Positions 1-9,486 are shown, counted from the first letter of the stretch. The stretch: DNA of 64,000 bases from Sulfurimonas denitrificans DSM 1251 (GCF_000012965.1 NC_007575.1:868001-932000); one strand, 5' to 3'. Numbers and translations: made by a program. The notes: generated from the sequence alone by a model not told the origin.

Positions 1-1052
1 TCTTTTGATATAAATTCATCGATTATGCGCCTATTGAAAATGTTAGTTAAAGAGTCTTTAGAGGCTAAATTATTTAATTTTTGATTAGCTTCCATTAATG
101 ATTTTGTTTTTTCTTTAACCATATTCTCAAGGTTTTTATTTAACTCCTCTAGCTTTGCCTTAGATTCATTTATCTCTTGATGGAGAACACCAAAAAATAG
201 GGTTGTAATTACAAGAATTGCTATAAACTCCTGCAGGTATATAGTAGTTCCCTTTAGTCCAAAGATTGAAAAAGGTCCTAAGCCACTTGACGTGTAATAG
301 ATGGCAATAGATGTAATTAGTAGAGCCATTATCATACCTGGGAGCACTCCTTGTTTATAAACTATCCATAAAAGAAGTAAAACAAAAAGCAGAGGTGTTG
401 TAGGTAGCATAAAGTTTATATCTGTAAAAGAAAAAAGTACTATTGCTAGATAGATACTCAAGAGTGCTATGGATATATTTTGTATATTAAAATCATAATT
501 CTTCAATGATTTATAGTTTTCCTTTAATAAAACCATAATTGGAGTTAAGAGTAAAATACCTATAGAATCTCCAAAAAACCAAATGCGCCAAAATTCAAAG
601 AACGTTGTTTGTGTGTCTATTTGCGTGTGATATACGATAGCGCCAAATAAAGCACTCATAGCTGGCATCAGAGTTAATCCTATTAAAAAAAATAGTAATA
701 CATATTTAGTATTTGTAAATCCTGCACCATCGTTTGAAGATAGTTTTTTAATAATATATGCGCCAAACATTGTTTCAAAAAGATTGATAAATGAAAACTG
801 CAAGGCTTGAATAAGGGTAAATACCTGATAGTCAGCAACAATTTCAGCAACAATAAAAAATGGTATGTAATATTTCCACTCTTTTATATTTTTCATCAAA
901 AAAAGTGCTAGTAATAGAGAGTTTGGAAACCATGCAATAGCTATACCTGAGGGCATTGTAACAAATTGAATACTCATTACACCAAGGATTATGTAAGTAA
1001 GTGATAGCGCTAAGAGGAGAAAAATATTTTTTAAATTTAAATAATAGTGCAT
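1..1052 (-). CDS. MASE1-domain diguanylate cyclase (GGDEF), C-terminus cut off by window edge
   Basis: Reading the minus strand from the ATG at 1052 gives an open frame of about 350 codons that runs off the window. Residues 1 to about 290 are a run of hydrophobic helices with the MASE1-like stretch SGIAIAWFPNSLLLALF near residue 38, followed by a charged coiled coil (about 291-332). The last residues, LASKDSLTNIFNRR, match the opening of a GGDEF domain (D-LTGLxNRR). MASE1 is a membrane sensory domain; GGDEF domains make cyclic di-GMP. The signature GGDEF loop lies outside the window, so activity cannot be judged. AGGAA lies 12-15 bases before the ATG. The gene follows the response regulator by 26 bases, so it is probably co-transcribed with it. 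Confidence 0.82.
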   Translation of the reverse strand, partial: MHYYLNLKNIFLLLALSLTYIILGVMSIQFVTMPSGIAIAWFPNSLLLALFLMKNIKEWKYYIPFFIVAEIVADYQVFTLIQALQFSFINLFETMFGAYIIKKLSSNDGAGFTNTKYVLLFFLIGLTLMPAMSALFGAIVYHTQIDTQTTFFEFWRIWFFGDSIGILLLTPIMVLLKENYKSLKNYDFNIQNISIALLSIYLAIVLFSFTDINFMLPTTPLLFVLLLLWIVYKQGVLPGMIMALLITSIAIYYTSSGLGPFSIFGLKGTTIYLQEFIAILVITTLFFGVLHQEINESKAKLEELNKNLENMVKEKTKSLMEANQKLNNLASKDSLTNIFNRRIIDEFISK

Positions 1053-1078
1053 AGTCGTTTTAAATTCCTCAAATAATT

Positions 1079-1825
1079 TTAGTTAAAATGTGGAACTATT
1101 CTATAGCCTATTCCATAAACGCTCTCTATGCAGTTAAAAGATATTTTTTTTCTAAGTTTTGAGACAAGTTTTCTTATGTTTATAATGTCTAACGTTTCAT
1201 TGAGTAGATCATACTGTTTTGTGATATCGTCATTTGAGTATATTTTTCCTATATTGTCTGTAAGTATTTGTAAAAATATAATCTCATACTTTGTTAGCGT
1301 AACCATATCATTATCAACCAGTAAAATATTTGTCTCTTTGTCAAACGTACAAAGACCAGCCAATTTTATAAGAGAAGGAGTTTGAAAACTGTTTTTTTGT
1401 TCATTTTTTAAAATTATCTTTTTTGTTGTTTTTAATAATACTTTCATTAAATCTTGATAGTCAATAGGTTTTTTTATAAATTGCTCGATACCTAAATTTA
1501 TAAGTGGAAGTAAATATTTTGAATTATCAAAAGCAGATAAAATTATTATAATCTGGTCTGAATTTATAGCATAAATATTTTCAACTAGATCAACACCATT
1601 TAAACGCGGCATTTGGATGTCTGAGAGGACTATATCGTAATATTTAAGTTCATTTTTATGAAACTCTTTGTACTTCTTTAATGCGTCTTCACCATTTTTT
1701 GAGCCATCAACTGTATCAAAAAATTTTTTTAAAATCTCTTTTGTGTTTTCTCGTAAATCGTCATGGTCCTCAACAAGCAGAATAGAAAGTTGTTTTGTAT
1801 TAGCTAATAACTTTTTTGAGCTCAA
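1079..1825 (-). CDS. OmpR-family response regulator
   Basis: A receiver domain (LSILLVEDHDD, phospho-acceptor D in VLSDIQMPRLNG, K in FIKKPI) is followed by a winged-helix DNA-binding domain ending in VYGIGYRI, which is typical of OmpR/PhoB regulators. The frame is open up to a TTG at 1888, but a TATAAT box (1860-1865, minus strand) lies inside that extension. I therefore prefer the TTG at 1825, which has GTGAG just upstream and gives 248 residues, closer to the family size. No histidine kinase gene is adjacent. Downstream is the MASE1-GGDEF gene, suggesting that the regulator and cyclic di-GMP output work together. The start codon is uncertain. Confidence 0.88.
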   Translation of the reverse strand: MSSKKLLANTKQLSILLVEDHDDLRENTKEILKKFFDTVDGSKNGEDALKKYKEFHKNELKYYDIVLSDIQMPRLNGVDLVENIYAINSDQIIIILSAFDNSKYLLPLINLGIEQFIKKPIDYQDLMKVLLKTTKKIILKNEQKNSFQTPSLIKLAGLCTFDKETNILLVDNDMVTLTKYEIIFLQILTDNIGKIYSNDDITKQYDLLNETLDIINIRKLVSKLRKKISFNCIESVYGIGYRIVPHFN

Positions 1826-1859
1826 GTATGACTCACTTTTTATATCAATTTTAAATTTT

Positions 1860-1865
1860 ATTATA
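1860..1865 (-). promoter_or_regulatory. -10 box for the response regulator gene
   Basis: TATAAT on the minus strand. It would place transcription start near 1853, about 28 bases before the TTG at 1825. It is back-to-back with the thiS -10 box at 1889. Confidence 0.5.
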
Positions 1866-1888
1866 GCTGTTATTGATTCTATATTCAA

Positions 1889-1894
1889 TATAAT
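1889..1894 (+). promoter_or_regulatory. -10 box for thiS
   Basis: TATAAT in an A/T-rich setting, about 30 bases before the thiS ATG. No clear -35 box, as is common in Campylobacterota. Confidence 0.5.
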
Positions 1895-1924
1895 AAGGTA
1901 CTATTGCAAAAAAAGGGTTACATG

Positions 1925-2125
1925 ATGAAACTTATAATAAATGGTAAAACAGAAGAGTTTGAGGATAAAATAACTTTAGAGAAGCTTTTAGATAAATTAG
2001 ATATAAAAGAACAGGTTATGGCAGCTGCTGTAAATATGGAGATAGTAAAACAAAATAGCTGGGATTCTCATCAACTATATGATATGGACAAGATAGAATT
2101 GTTAGATTTTGTTGGCGGCGGTTGA
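1925..2125 (+). CDS. thiS: Sulfur carrier protein ThiS
   Basis: A 66-residue ubiquitin-like protein starting MKLIINGK and ending in VGGG. The C-terminal Gly-Gly is the residue pair that is adenylated and thiocarboxylated to deliver sulfur for the thiazole ring of thiamine. The second ATG (1925) has AGGG 7 bases upstream and gives the usual length; ATG 1922 is an alternative. No thiF, thiG or thiH lies beside it. Its last 24 bases overlap the end of acpS on the other strand, so the Gly codons are antisense to the acpS C-terminus. Confidence 0.9.
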   Translation: MKLIINGKTEEFEDKITLEKLLDKLDIKEQVMAAAVNMEIVKQNSWDSHQLYDMDKIELLDFVGGG

Positions 2126-2467
2126 TTCAATTGTTACAACAGCTATCGCATACTCTCCATCATGTGTAATGGAGAGACTTATGCTTTTTACATTGAATTC
2201 TTTAACTATTTTTTGTGATAATCTTATATTTGGCGCACCATTGGACGATTTGAAGATAGTGATATCATGAAATCCACACTCCGCACCTATACCAACACCA
2301 AGTGCTTTTGAACAAGCTTCTTTCGCTGCCCAAAACCCAGAAGCCGTTTTATGGTTTTTAACAAGTTCTATCTCATCTTTAGATAAAAACCTACCCATGG
2401 CTTTGCTTCCAAAACGCTCAAGTAAAGCGCCCATACGAGATATTTTAATAATATCAATACCAATCAT
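2102..2467 (-). CDS. acpS: Holo-[acyl-carrier-protein] synthase
   Basis: 121 residues, the normal size for AcpS, which transfers 4'-phosphopantetheine from CoA to apo-ACP. Visible motifs are IGIDIIKI at the N-terminus (metal-binding Asp), [13 protein letters not shown] in the middle (the W-x-x-KEA-xxKA signature) and [15 protein letters not shown] near the end. Its start codon directly follows the fliL stop (2468), so it is the last gene of the fliL transcript. It converges on and overlaps thiS by 24 bases. Confidence 0.94.
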   Translation of the reverse strand: MIGIDIIKISRMGALLERFGSKAMGRFLSKDEIELVKNHKTASGFWAAKEACSKALGVGIGAECGFHDITIFKSSNGAPNIRLSQKIVKEFNVKSISLSITHDGEYAIAVVTIESTAANKI

Positions 2468-3031
2468 CTATTGAATAACAAATTCTGTAAAATAGATACC
2501 TTTTATACTTCCATCACTAATCATAGAGTTTAGTGTATCCATAATTTGCTCTGATATTTTTTGTTTCCCTTTTTTTGAAGAAATTTCTTCTAATGTTTTA
2601 GAGGTTAAAATTCTAATAATTCTATCTCTAATAACTGGTGCTTTACTGTCTAGCTCCATACTCAACTCTTTACCATTTAGTTCTAAAGATATAGTTGTTT
2701 TAAGATAACGACGACCTGCATCACTTTTTAAGTTTACTGTGAAGGTGTCAAGTGGATATAGTATTCCAATCTGACTAAACTTTCTATTGTCTGTATCATC
2801 AGAATCTTCTCTAGATCTTGTTGAAGCGCTCTTTTGTTGAGTTTTTTCTGCAGATTGTTCTATATTTTGTTGGGCTACTTGTTCTTTTTCATCACCACCC
2901 ATTAAAAGAAATGCAATCGCAGCACCACCAATTATAATAAGAAGCAAGACAACAATAATAATTATCATCAATAAATTTTTTGATTTTTTGCCCTCTGTAA
3001 CTGTCTCTTCTGTTGTCTCTTTATTTGGCAT
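2468..3031 (-). CDS. fliL: Flagellar basal-body protein FliL
   Basis: 187 residues: a short polar cytoplasmic N-terminus, one transmembrane helix (about residues 20-45, rich in I/L/V), a Gln/Ser/Lys-rich linker, then a periplasmic domain with YPLDTFTVNLKSDAGRRYLK, the conserved start of the FliL domain. FliL surrounds stator units of the flagellar motor and affects torque and swarming. No other flagellar gene is in the window. A fliL-acpS pairing is, as I recall, seen in other Campylobacterota. Confidence 0.9.
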   Translation of the reverse strand: MPNKETTEETVTEGKKSKNLLMIIIIVVLLLIIIGGAAIAFLLMGGDEKEQVAQQNIEQSAEKTQQKSASTRSREDSDDTDNRKFSQIGILYPLDTFTVNLKSDAGRRYLKTTISLELNGKELSMELDSKAPVIRDRIIRILTSKTLEEISSKKGKQKISEQIMDTLNSMISDGSIKGIYFTEFVIQ

Positions 3032-3096
3032 GATTGTTCCTTTGGTTTAATTTTATTAGTATATCAAAATTTGCATTTTTAATAAATTTATATATT

Positions 3097-3354
3097 TTAA
3101 TCTTCTATTTTAATATTTAAGGCTTTAACTATCTCTTCAAATATATCACCAGCTACTCTCTCAACATCATCATGATACTCTATAACAACTACATCTTTTT
3201 TATTTGATAAGTTACATGTGTACATTTCGGGCTGTATATCATATTTTGAAATTATCCTATCAACTGTCGAACAGACAGCTTTTCCCTCTTCTTTGCCTTC
3301 GTATGCTATTGATAATTTAACAAATTTTTCTTCACTTCTTACTTTTGCATCCAT
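3097..3354 (-). CDS. Small conserved hypothetical protein
   Basis: 85 residues, soluble, acidic, no signal peptide or membrane helix. I do not recognise the family. It has two cysteines (KAVCSTVDR and MYTCNLSN) and an acidic C-terminal helix (ERVAGDIFEEIVKALNI). The alternating strand and helix pattern suggests a small alpha/beta fold. AAAGGAA precedes the ATG. It lies between radA (79 bases upstream) and fliL (66 bases downstream), all on the minus strand, so it may be transcribed with either. Confidence 0.6.
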   Translation of the reverse strand: MDAKVRSEEKFVKLSIAYEGKEEGKAVCSTVDRIISKYDIQPEMYTCNLSNKKDVVVIEYHDDVERVAGDIFEEIVKALNIKIED

Positions 3355-3433
3355 ACTATAATTTCCTTTTAAAATATAAAAATTTGGGAATTATACTACT
3401 AATAGGGTAAAGTAGATTTTAATATGCCAAAAA

Positions 3434-4780
3434 TCAATACCATTCAAGTAGTTTTGTTACTTCATCTACTATAAAAGTTTTTATATTACTTTTTTCAAGA
3501 GGTTTTTTGCAAACAAGAGCTTTTGTTATGTTTTGCATACTCGCCTCTTTTAGCCTTGCATCCATTCCAAAAACTTCTCTAACATCTCCAACAAGAGAGA
3601 CTTCACCTATAAATATAGTCTGTTTTGATATGGCGCGGTTACGAAAACTACTAATAATAGCTGCTAGTATTGCAAGATCTGCAGAAGTTTCACTTATTTT
3701 TATGCCACCTGTAATATTTATAAATACATCATAACCAGAGAGCGGAATCTCTAATTTTCGCTCAAGTAGGGCTAGGAGCATATTTAATCTGTTAGTATCA
3801 AATCCTGTAGCCTGCCTTTTTGAGTTAGCTGTATGAGACTCTGAAACAAGCGCTTGAACTTCTAATATTATAGGGCGAGATCCCTCCATAATTACGGTTA
3901 ATGCAGAGCCTGCTTGTTCTGAGTTACGATTGAAAAATCGTGAAGCTATGTCGGTTGCAGATACTAAACCATCACTTCTCATCTCAAAAACGCCTATCTC
4001 GCTTGTTGGACCAAAACGATTTTTAAAACCTCTTAAAATACGAAGTTCTTGAGAAGAATCACCCTCAAAATATAAAACAGTATCTACCATGTGTTCTAAT
4101 ACTCTAGGTCCAGCAATAGATCCCTCTTTTGTAATATGTCCAATAATAAAAATAGCTATATTTCTATCTTTTGCTATTCTCATTAACTCAAAAGTAATCT
4201 GCCTTACTTGAGTTACCGATCCTGGTGCAGAGGAGATATTCTCAGAGTAGAGAGTTTGAATAGAGTCTATGATTATAAAACTATAATTTCGATGTTCAAC
4301 TTCTACTAAAACCTGCTCAAGTCTTATTTCGCTTAGTAAAAAAAGTGTATCTTGATTTGAATTAAGACGATTTGCACGTAGTTTTATCTGTGAAGTTGAT
4401 TCCTCCCCTGTAACATAAAGTACATTTTGCCCACTAGAAGCTATATCTCCGCCGACTTTTAGAAGAAGTGTAGATTTTCCAACACCAGGGCTTCCGCCTA
4501 TTAGAGTGAGTGAGCCTGGAACAATTCCTCCGCCTAATACTCCATCTAATTCCCTACTTTTTGAGCTAAATCTAAAGATTTCTTCCTCTTTTATCTCATT
4601 TATACTTAGAGCTTTTGATGATGGGGAGGTAGTTGATTTTGTCTGTTTTACAACATCTTGCTGATGTTCGTTTAGTTCTACAAATGAGTCCCATGCACCA
4701 CAGTTTGTGCATTTACCCATCCATCTAGGAGTTGTTAATCCGCAGTGTTGACACTCAAAAAGAGTCTTTTTTTTGGACAT
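3434..4780 (-). CDS. radA: DNA repair protein RadA
   Basis: 448 residues, full length. Order: N-terminal zinc finger (CQHCG, then CTNCG), RecA-like ATPase with Walker A GGSPGVGKST at about residue 94, the RadA signature KNRFGP, and a C-terminal Lon-protease-like domain (ITGGIKISETSADLAIL, FIGEVSLVGDVR). RadA is a DnaB-type helicase that promotes branch migration in recombination, including natural transformation. It opens the minus-strand run to fliL and acpS. Confidence 0.96.
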   Translation of the reverse strand: MSKKKTLFECQHCGLTTPRWMGKCTNCGAWDSFVELNEHQQDVVKQTKSTTSPSSKALSINEIKEEEIFRFSSKSRELDGVLGGGIVPGSLTLIGGSPGVGKSTLLLKVGGDIASSGQNVLYVTGEESTSQIKLRANRLNSNQDTLFLLSEIRLEQVLVEVEHRNYSFIIIDSIQTLYSENISSAPGSVTQVRQITFELMRIAKDRNIAIFIIGHITKEGSIAGPRVLEHMVDTVLYFEGDSSQELRILRGFKNRFGPTSEIGVFEMRSDGLVSATDIASRFFNRNSEQAGSALTVIMEGSRPIILEVQALVSESHTANSKRQATGFDTNRLNMLLALLERKLEIPLSGYDVFINITGGIKISETSADLAILAAIISSFRNRAISKQTIFIGEVSLVGDVREVFGMDARLKEASMQNITKALVCKKPLEKSNIKTFIVDEVTKLLEWY

Positions 4781-4884
4781 ATTTTAAGCCTTTAAATAGT
4801 TATGTAGATATTATATAAAAATGTGGGACAAAGGGATAAAAATATGTCAAATTGTCATATTTCTATATTGGAAGTAAGAGAGTT

Positions 4885-5763
4885 TCAGCTCTCCTCTTCA
4901 AAAATAGCATCTAAGAGTCCATCGACAAATTCATACTTGTCAAATGGTGTTAGATTTTCTGGCTGCTCTCCAGTTCCAACATATAGAATAGGAAGGTTTA
5001 GTGCATAAGCAATACTAAAAATGCTCCCACCTTTTGCGGTTCCATCAAGCTTTGTTATAATGATTCCATCGACCCCTATCATCTCATTAAAAGCTTTTGC
5101 TTGAGCTATTGCAGAGTTTCCTTGTGTTCCATCGATTATGAGAGTTGTTCTGTGAGGTGCACCACTATGAGCTTTATCGCAGATTCTGTGAATTTTCTTT
5201 AACTCATTTGCTAAATTTGTTTGCGTGTGTAGTCTTCCTGCTGTATCTATTATGACATGGTCATAGCCTTTTGATTTGGCAGATTCAATTGTATCGTATG
5301 CGACAGCAGAGCTATCATGTCCCTGTTTTGATGCAACGATTGGAATATTCAACTTTTTTGCCCAAAGAGAGAGTTGCTCTATCGCAGCAGCACGGAAAGT
5401 GTCTCCTGCTCCAAGCATAATTTTTTTGCCATCATTTTTGTATTTTAGGGCTAGTTTTGATATAGTTGTTGTTTTTCCTGCTCCGTTTACTCCAACGATA
5501 AGTTCAACAAAAGGAGCGTTAAACTCTGGCTCTTTATATGAAGTGTATGCTAGAGTAGCTAGAAGTTTTGGACGAAGAATCTCACGCGTGATTTTGCTTT
5601 GATATAGTTCGTTGATTATTATCTCAACAAGAGCATATTCAACATCAGCCTCAAGTAGAATCTCCTCTATCTCATTTTTGGAAAATGATAGTTTCTTTTT
5701 AGGAACTACTAATTTTAATGCCTCAGCAGTTTTGTGAAGAGATTTTTTTATAAATCCAAACAT
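4885..5763 (-). CDS. ftsY: Signal recognition particle receptor FtsY
   Basis: 292 residues consisting of the N and G domains only. The acidic N-terminal A domain found in enteric FtsY is absent. GTPase motifs are visible: [15 protein letters not shown] (G1), DTAGRLHTQ (G3), [10 protein letters not shown] (G4/G5). FtsY docks ribosome-SRP complexes at the membrane for co-translational insertion. It starts 2 bases after the stop of the upstream thioredoxin-like lipoprotein gene, so the two form an operon. Confidence 0.96.
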   Translation of the reverse strand: MFGFIKKSLHKTAEALKLVVPKKKLSFSKNEIEEILLEADVEYALVEIIINELYQSKITREILRPKLLATLAYTSYKEPEFNAPFVELIVGVNGAGKTTTISKLALKYKNDGKKIMLGAGDTFRAAAIEQLSLWAKKLNIPIVASKQGHDSSAVAYDTIESAKSKGYDHVIIDTAGRLHTQTNLANELKKIHRICDKAHSGAPHRTTLIIDGTQGNSAIAQAKAFNEMIGVDGIIITKLDGTAKGGSIFSIAYALNLPILYVGTGEQPENLTPFDKYEFVDGLLDAIFEEES

Positions 5764-5765
5764 CC

Positions 5766-6323
5766 CTATTTACCTAAAGTAATTCTTATATCACTATCTA
5801 TAAATTCCTCTTCTGTTGCACCTATATAATGGTTTATCAGTTTGGCATTTTTGTACATCGCTAATGTTGGAATAGGGTATCTATCACCTAGCTCTAACTC
5901 TTTTACTATAGCACTATTAAGACGGCGATTTTGATCTGAGTTTACTAAAATATAGTTAGCATTGTAAGTCTTTGCAAACTCTGCTAATTTCTCATTTTGA
6001 ATATTATCTTCAATCGTGATACCAATAATAATTAAATCATTTTTATATTTTTCTTGAAGTGAGCTGAGATGTTGTGCTGCGCCGCGACATGGTGGACACC
6101 AAGTTGCAAAAATATCAAAAATAACTATTTTGTCTTCAGCTCCAGCAAGTATAAAACCCTTATCAACTTTTTTAACTACATGTTGTTTGTTGTTTAGGTC
6201 TGTAAGAACATACTCGCTAGTGGAGATCATAGTATTTACCTCTTTTTTAGTTTTGTCTTCAGAACAGCCTTGAAAAAGAAGAGTCGCTATTATAGATAGA
6301 GTTAGAATCGATTTTTTAAACAT
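5766..6323 (-). CDS. TlpA/ResA-type thioredoxin lipoprotein
   Basis: 185 residues. Lipoprotein signal [12 protein letters not shown] puts the mature N-terminal Cys at residue 20. A thioredoxin fold follows with active site [10 protein letters not shown] and a cis-Pro region at [10 protein letters not shown]. Proteins of this type reduce periplasmic disulfides, often for cytochrome c maturation, anchored to the inner or outer membrane by lipid. It heads the ftsY operon. The substrate cannot be told from the sequence. Confidence 0.88.
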   Translation of the reverse strand: MFKKSILTLSIIATLLFQGCSEDKTKKEVNTMISTSEYVLTDLNNKQHVVKKVDKGFILAGAEDKIVIFDIFATWCPPCRGAAQHLSSLQEKYKNDLIIIGITIEDNIQNEKLAEFAKTYNANYILVNSDQNRRLNSAIVKELELGDRYPIPTLAMYKNAKLINHYIGATEEEFIDSDIRITLGK

Positions 6324-6387
6324 TTGCTTACCTTGGTTTCTTTTTTTTAAGTAAAATTGAGTGAAATTATATCCATAAAGATTTTAG

Positions 6388-6960
6388 ATGGCTCTTACAA
6401 AAGTAATTTTTAGACAAAATTGTCTAAATAAGATTAAAAATAGTTCAAAACACAACTGTTTATATAAAAATAAAAAAATCAGCAATCAACTAATTAAAGA
6501 GCTTAAAAAATTTAAAAATAAAAAAATACTATTTTTTATATCTCTGCCATTTGAAGCTGATACAGCAAAAATAATAAAACAAATTAGGAAAAAATATAAA
6601 ATATTTGTTCCATTTATGCAAGGCGAAAGTTTTAAGATGGTACCATTTAGGCTACCGCTGAAGAAGAAAAAATTTGGTATTTATGAAGCGGGAAATAGTT
6701 TAAGAGATATTAAAAATATAGATGTAGCTATAGTACCAGTTGTTGGTGTAGATGGAAATTTACAAAGAGTTGGTTTTGGAAAAGGAATGTATGATCGTTT
6801 CTTTGAAAAGTTAAAAAAGAGACCGTACACAATTTTTATACAGTCAGAATTCTGCTTTACAAAAGAGTTAATTTGTGATGATTATGACATTACGAGCGAT
6901 TTGATAATTACGCCAAATATTAGAGTACAAAACAGAAATATTGATAAAATGAGGAAATAG
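6388..6960 (+). CDS. 5-formyltetrahydrofolate cyclo-ligase
   Basis: 190 residues. It has the family's ATP-binding motif GFGKGMYDRFF near residue 133 and VAIVPVVGVDGNLQRVGFG upstream of it. The enzyme converts 5-formyl-THF to 5,10-methenyl-THF with ATP. The N-terminal third is very rich in Lys and Asn (AAA/AAT codons), as in homologues from this low-GC group. It ends one base before the rny start, so the two are translationally close. Confidence 0.92.
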   Translation: MALTKVIFRQNCLNKIKNSSKHNCLYKNKKISNQLIKELKKFKNKKILFFISLPFEADTAKIIKQIRKKYKIFVPFMQGESFKMVPFRLPLKKKKFGIYEAGNSLRDIKNIDVAIVPVVGVDGNLQRVGFGKGMYDRFFEKLKKRPYTIFIQSEFCFTKELICDDYDITSDLIITPNIRVQNRNIDKMRK

Positions 6961-6961
6961 A

Positions 6962-8530
6962 ATGTTAAACGAGATACTAAGTGGCAGCTCAGCAGCTGTT
7001 ATTAGTGGACTTGTTGGATTTTACATCTCTAAAAAAATTACTAATGCTAATTTTGATATATATGTCGAAAAAGCAAAAGCTCAAGCAGGTGCTATAGAAA
7101 ATGAAGCGCAACTGCTTCTATATAAAGCAAACATTAAGTCTCAAGAGATAGAGCAGGAAGCTACAAAATTGTATGAAAATGCAAAAGATAGAGCTAAGGC
7201 CGATCTCTCTTTAAGAGAAGAAGATGTTAATAGAAAAGAGCAAACCTTTAAACGTTATAAGCAAAATGAAGAGAGACGTCTGCAAGATGAAGTCTCTACT
7301 TTAAAAGCAAGACAAGTTGATTTAAAAAGAAATGAAAAATCTCTAAGCTCACTAAAAAAAAGATATGAAGATAAGATTGATGAAGCTTTAAATGCGATTG
7401 AGCATTGTGCTGGTATGACAAAAGAGGAAGCAACAAGAGTACTTCTGGAAAAAGTAGAAGAGAAGTCACGCTCTGAAATTGCACATGTAGTTAGGCGCTA
7501 TGAAAATGAAGCAAAAGTAGAAGCTAAAAAAAGAGCAAATTATATTTTAGCACAAGCTACAAGCCGCTTTGCAGGAGAGTTTGCAGCTGAGCGTCTTACA
7601 AATTTAGTGCATCTTAATGATGATGAGCTAAAGGGCAGAATTATTGGCAAAGAGGGTAGAAATATCAAAACTCTTGAGACACTTCTTGGTGTTGATATAA
7701 TCATCGATGACACTCCAAATGCGATTTTAGTGAGTAGTTTTAACCTTTATAGAAGAGCAATTGCTACAAAAACATTAGAGCTTTTAATACAAGATGGACG
7801 TATTCAGCCCGCACGCATAGAAGAGATATACAACAAAGTTTGTGAAGATTTTGAAGCCGATACACTAAGTGAAGGTGAAGAGATAGTGATTGACCTTGAT
7901 ATCGGTGTTATGCATCCAGAACTTGTAAAACTAATCGGGAAACTTCGCTATCGTGCTAGTTATGGACAAAACGCTCTCTCTCACACTTTGGAAGTTGCAC
8001 ATTTAGCTGGAATAATGGCTTCTGAAATGGGTGGAGATGCAAGACTTGCAAAAAGAGCGGGACTTTTACATGATATAGGTAAAGCACTTACACACGAACA
8101 TGAAGGCAGCCATGTTGATTTGGGTGTGCAAGTTTGTAATCGTTACAATGAACACAGTGTAGTAATAAATGCAATATATGCTCATCATGGACATGAAGAG
8201 ATTAACTCCATAGAGTGTGGCGCTGTTTGTGCTGCGGATGCTCTCTCTGCTGCTCGTCCAGGTGCTAGACGTGAGGTGCTTGAGAGTTTCTTAAAAAGAG
8301 TTACTGCTATAGAAGAGATAGCATCTCAACATAGCGGCGTTAAGCAAGCTTATGCCATAAATGCTGGCAGAGAGGTAAGAGTTATAGTAAATGCTTCTCT
8401 TATAAATGATGATGAATCTATACTCTTAGCTAAAGAGATAGCCAGTGAAATAGAGCATGGAGTTCAATACCCTGGCGAAATAAAGGTAAATGTTATTCGT
8501 GAGAGCAGGGCAGTAGAGTTTGCAAAATAA
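6962..8530 (+). CDS. rny: Ribonuclease Y
   Basis: 522 residues, normal length. An N-terminal membrane anchor (residues 8-24) is followed by a long charged coiled coil (about 30-200), a KH domain (GRIIGKEGRNIKTLE) and an HD domain with the metal motif LLHDIGKALTHEHEGSH. RNase Y is a membrane-tied endoribonuclease that starts mRNA decay. It converges with the CDF exporter gene, with 2 bases between the stops. Confidence 0.96.
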   Translation: MLNEILSGSSAAVISGLVGFYISKKITNANFDIYVEKAKAQAGAIENEAQLLLYKANIKSQEIEQEATKLYENAKDRAKADLSLREEDVNRKEQTFKRYKQNEERRLQDEVSTLKARQVDLKRNEKSLSSLKKRYEDKIDEALNAIEHCAGMTKEEATRVLLEKVEEKSRSEIAHVVRRYENEAKVEAKKRANYILAQATSRFAGEFAAERLTNLVHLNDDELKGRIIGKEGRNIKTLETLLGVDIIIDDTPNAILVSSFNLYRRAIATKTLELLIQDGRIQPARIEEIYNKVCEDFEADTLSEGEEIVIDLDIGVMHPELVKLIGKLRYRASYGQNALSHTLEVAHLAGIMASEMGGDARLAKRAGLLHDIGKALTHEHEGSHVDLGVQVCNRYNEHSVVINAIYAHHGHEEINSIECGAVCAADALSAARPGARREVLESFLKRVTAIEEIASQHSGVKQAYAINAGREVRVIVNASLINDDESILLAKEIASEIEHGVQYPGEIKVNVIRESRAVEFAK

Positions 8531-8532
8531 CT

Positions 8533-9426
8533 CTAATATAAATCTTCTACATCATTAATCTCTGAGTCATCATACGGGTCCATGTGCATTAATACATGGA
8601 CCTTTTTATCAGAAAAAAGTTTTTTTATCTTGTCTTCTAATTTATCTGAAACAAGGTGCGCATCATATAGTGATATGCTGACATTAAAGACAAGATGAAC
8701 TGATACAAAAATATGTGAGCCAGAGACTCTTGTTCTTAGATGATGATAATTTGTTACGGTTTTATTTTCTTCTATAATAGTCTTTACTTTACCTATATCC
8801 TCTTCACTAAGAGCTGCATCAAGCAACATTAGCATTCCCTCTTTTATAATCGGTATTGCAGAGTAAATCATATAGATGCTAATTGCTATTCCAAGAAGCG
8901 GGTCTATAATTTGCTCGGCTGTAACAGAGACAAGACCAAGAGCAAGTAAAACTGCACCATTTGAAAATATATCTGTCTTATAGTGAAGAGCGTCGGCTTT
9001 TATAACCATATTTCCTGTTTTTTTTGCAACCCTGTTTAGAAAAATAACAAGAAAAGTTGTAATTATTAAAGAGATAAACATCACTAAAATACTAACACCA
9101 ACAAACTCTAGCTCTTGCGGACGAGCAATTTTATTAAGAGCTTCATATAGTATAAAAAGTGCCGAAAATGATATGATTGTTCCCTCTATAACTGCAGCAA
9201 GAGGCTCCATTTTGTTACGACCATAATTAAAGAGAGTGTCAGGGTCTTTTTCTGCGTTGTTAAGAGCAAAATAGTTAAACAAGGAGACGGTCAAATCAAG
9301 TATTGAATCAATTGCAGAAGCTAAAACAGCAATAGAACCGCTGAGTATTCCAATGCTCATCTTTATAACTACAAGAATCATAGCTACTGATGTTGATACG
9401 ACGGTTGCCTTTTTTTCTATTGTCAT
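8533..9426 (-). CDS. Cation diffusion facilitator (CDF) metal exporter
   Basis: About 297 residues with six predicted helices and a C-terminal cytoplasmic domain. Metal-site motifs are SAIDSILDLTVSLFNYFAL in helix 2 and ADALHYKTDIFSNG in helix 5, as in FieF/YiiP-type proton antiporters for Zn, Fe or Cd. The frame opens at 9453, but GGAG precedes the ATG at 9426 and a TATAAT box (9453-9458) overlaps the longer N-terminus, so 9426 is preferred. The C-terminus is Asp-rich. Metal specificity cannot be read from the sequence. Confidence 0.9.
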   Translation of the reverse strand: MTIEKKATVVSTSVAMILVVIKMSIGILSGSIAVLASAIDSILDLTVSLFNYFALNNAEKDPDTLFNYGRNKMEPLAAVIEGTIISFSALFILYEALNKIARPQELEFVGVSILVMFISLIITTFLVIFLNRVAKKTGNMVIKADALHYKTDIFSNGAVLLALGLVSVTAEQIIDPLLGIAISIYMIYSAIPIIKEGMLMLLDAALSEEDIGKVKTIIEENKTVTNYHHLRTRVSGSHIFVSVHLVFNVSISLYDAHLVSDKLEDKIKKLFSDKKVHVLMHMDPYDDSEINDVEDLY

Positions 9427-9452
9427 ATTTACTCCACTTTTTTTAGGGTACA

Positions 9453-9458
9453 ATTATA
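9453..9458 (-). promoter_or_regulatory. -10 box for the CDF exporter gene
   Basis: TATAAT on the minus strand, 26 bases before the preferred ATG at 9426. It supports the shorter start. Confidence 0.5.
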
Positions 9459-9486
9459 GTAAATTAAACATATCATAGTGATTAAA

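Noticed and set aside
1826-1888. N-terminal extension of the response regulator to the TTG at 1888
   Set aside because: The extension has no domain content and contains the likely -10 box at 1860-1865.
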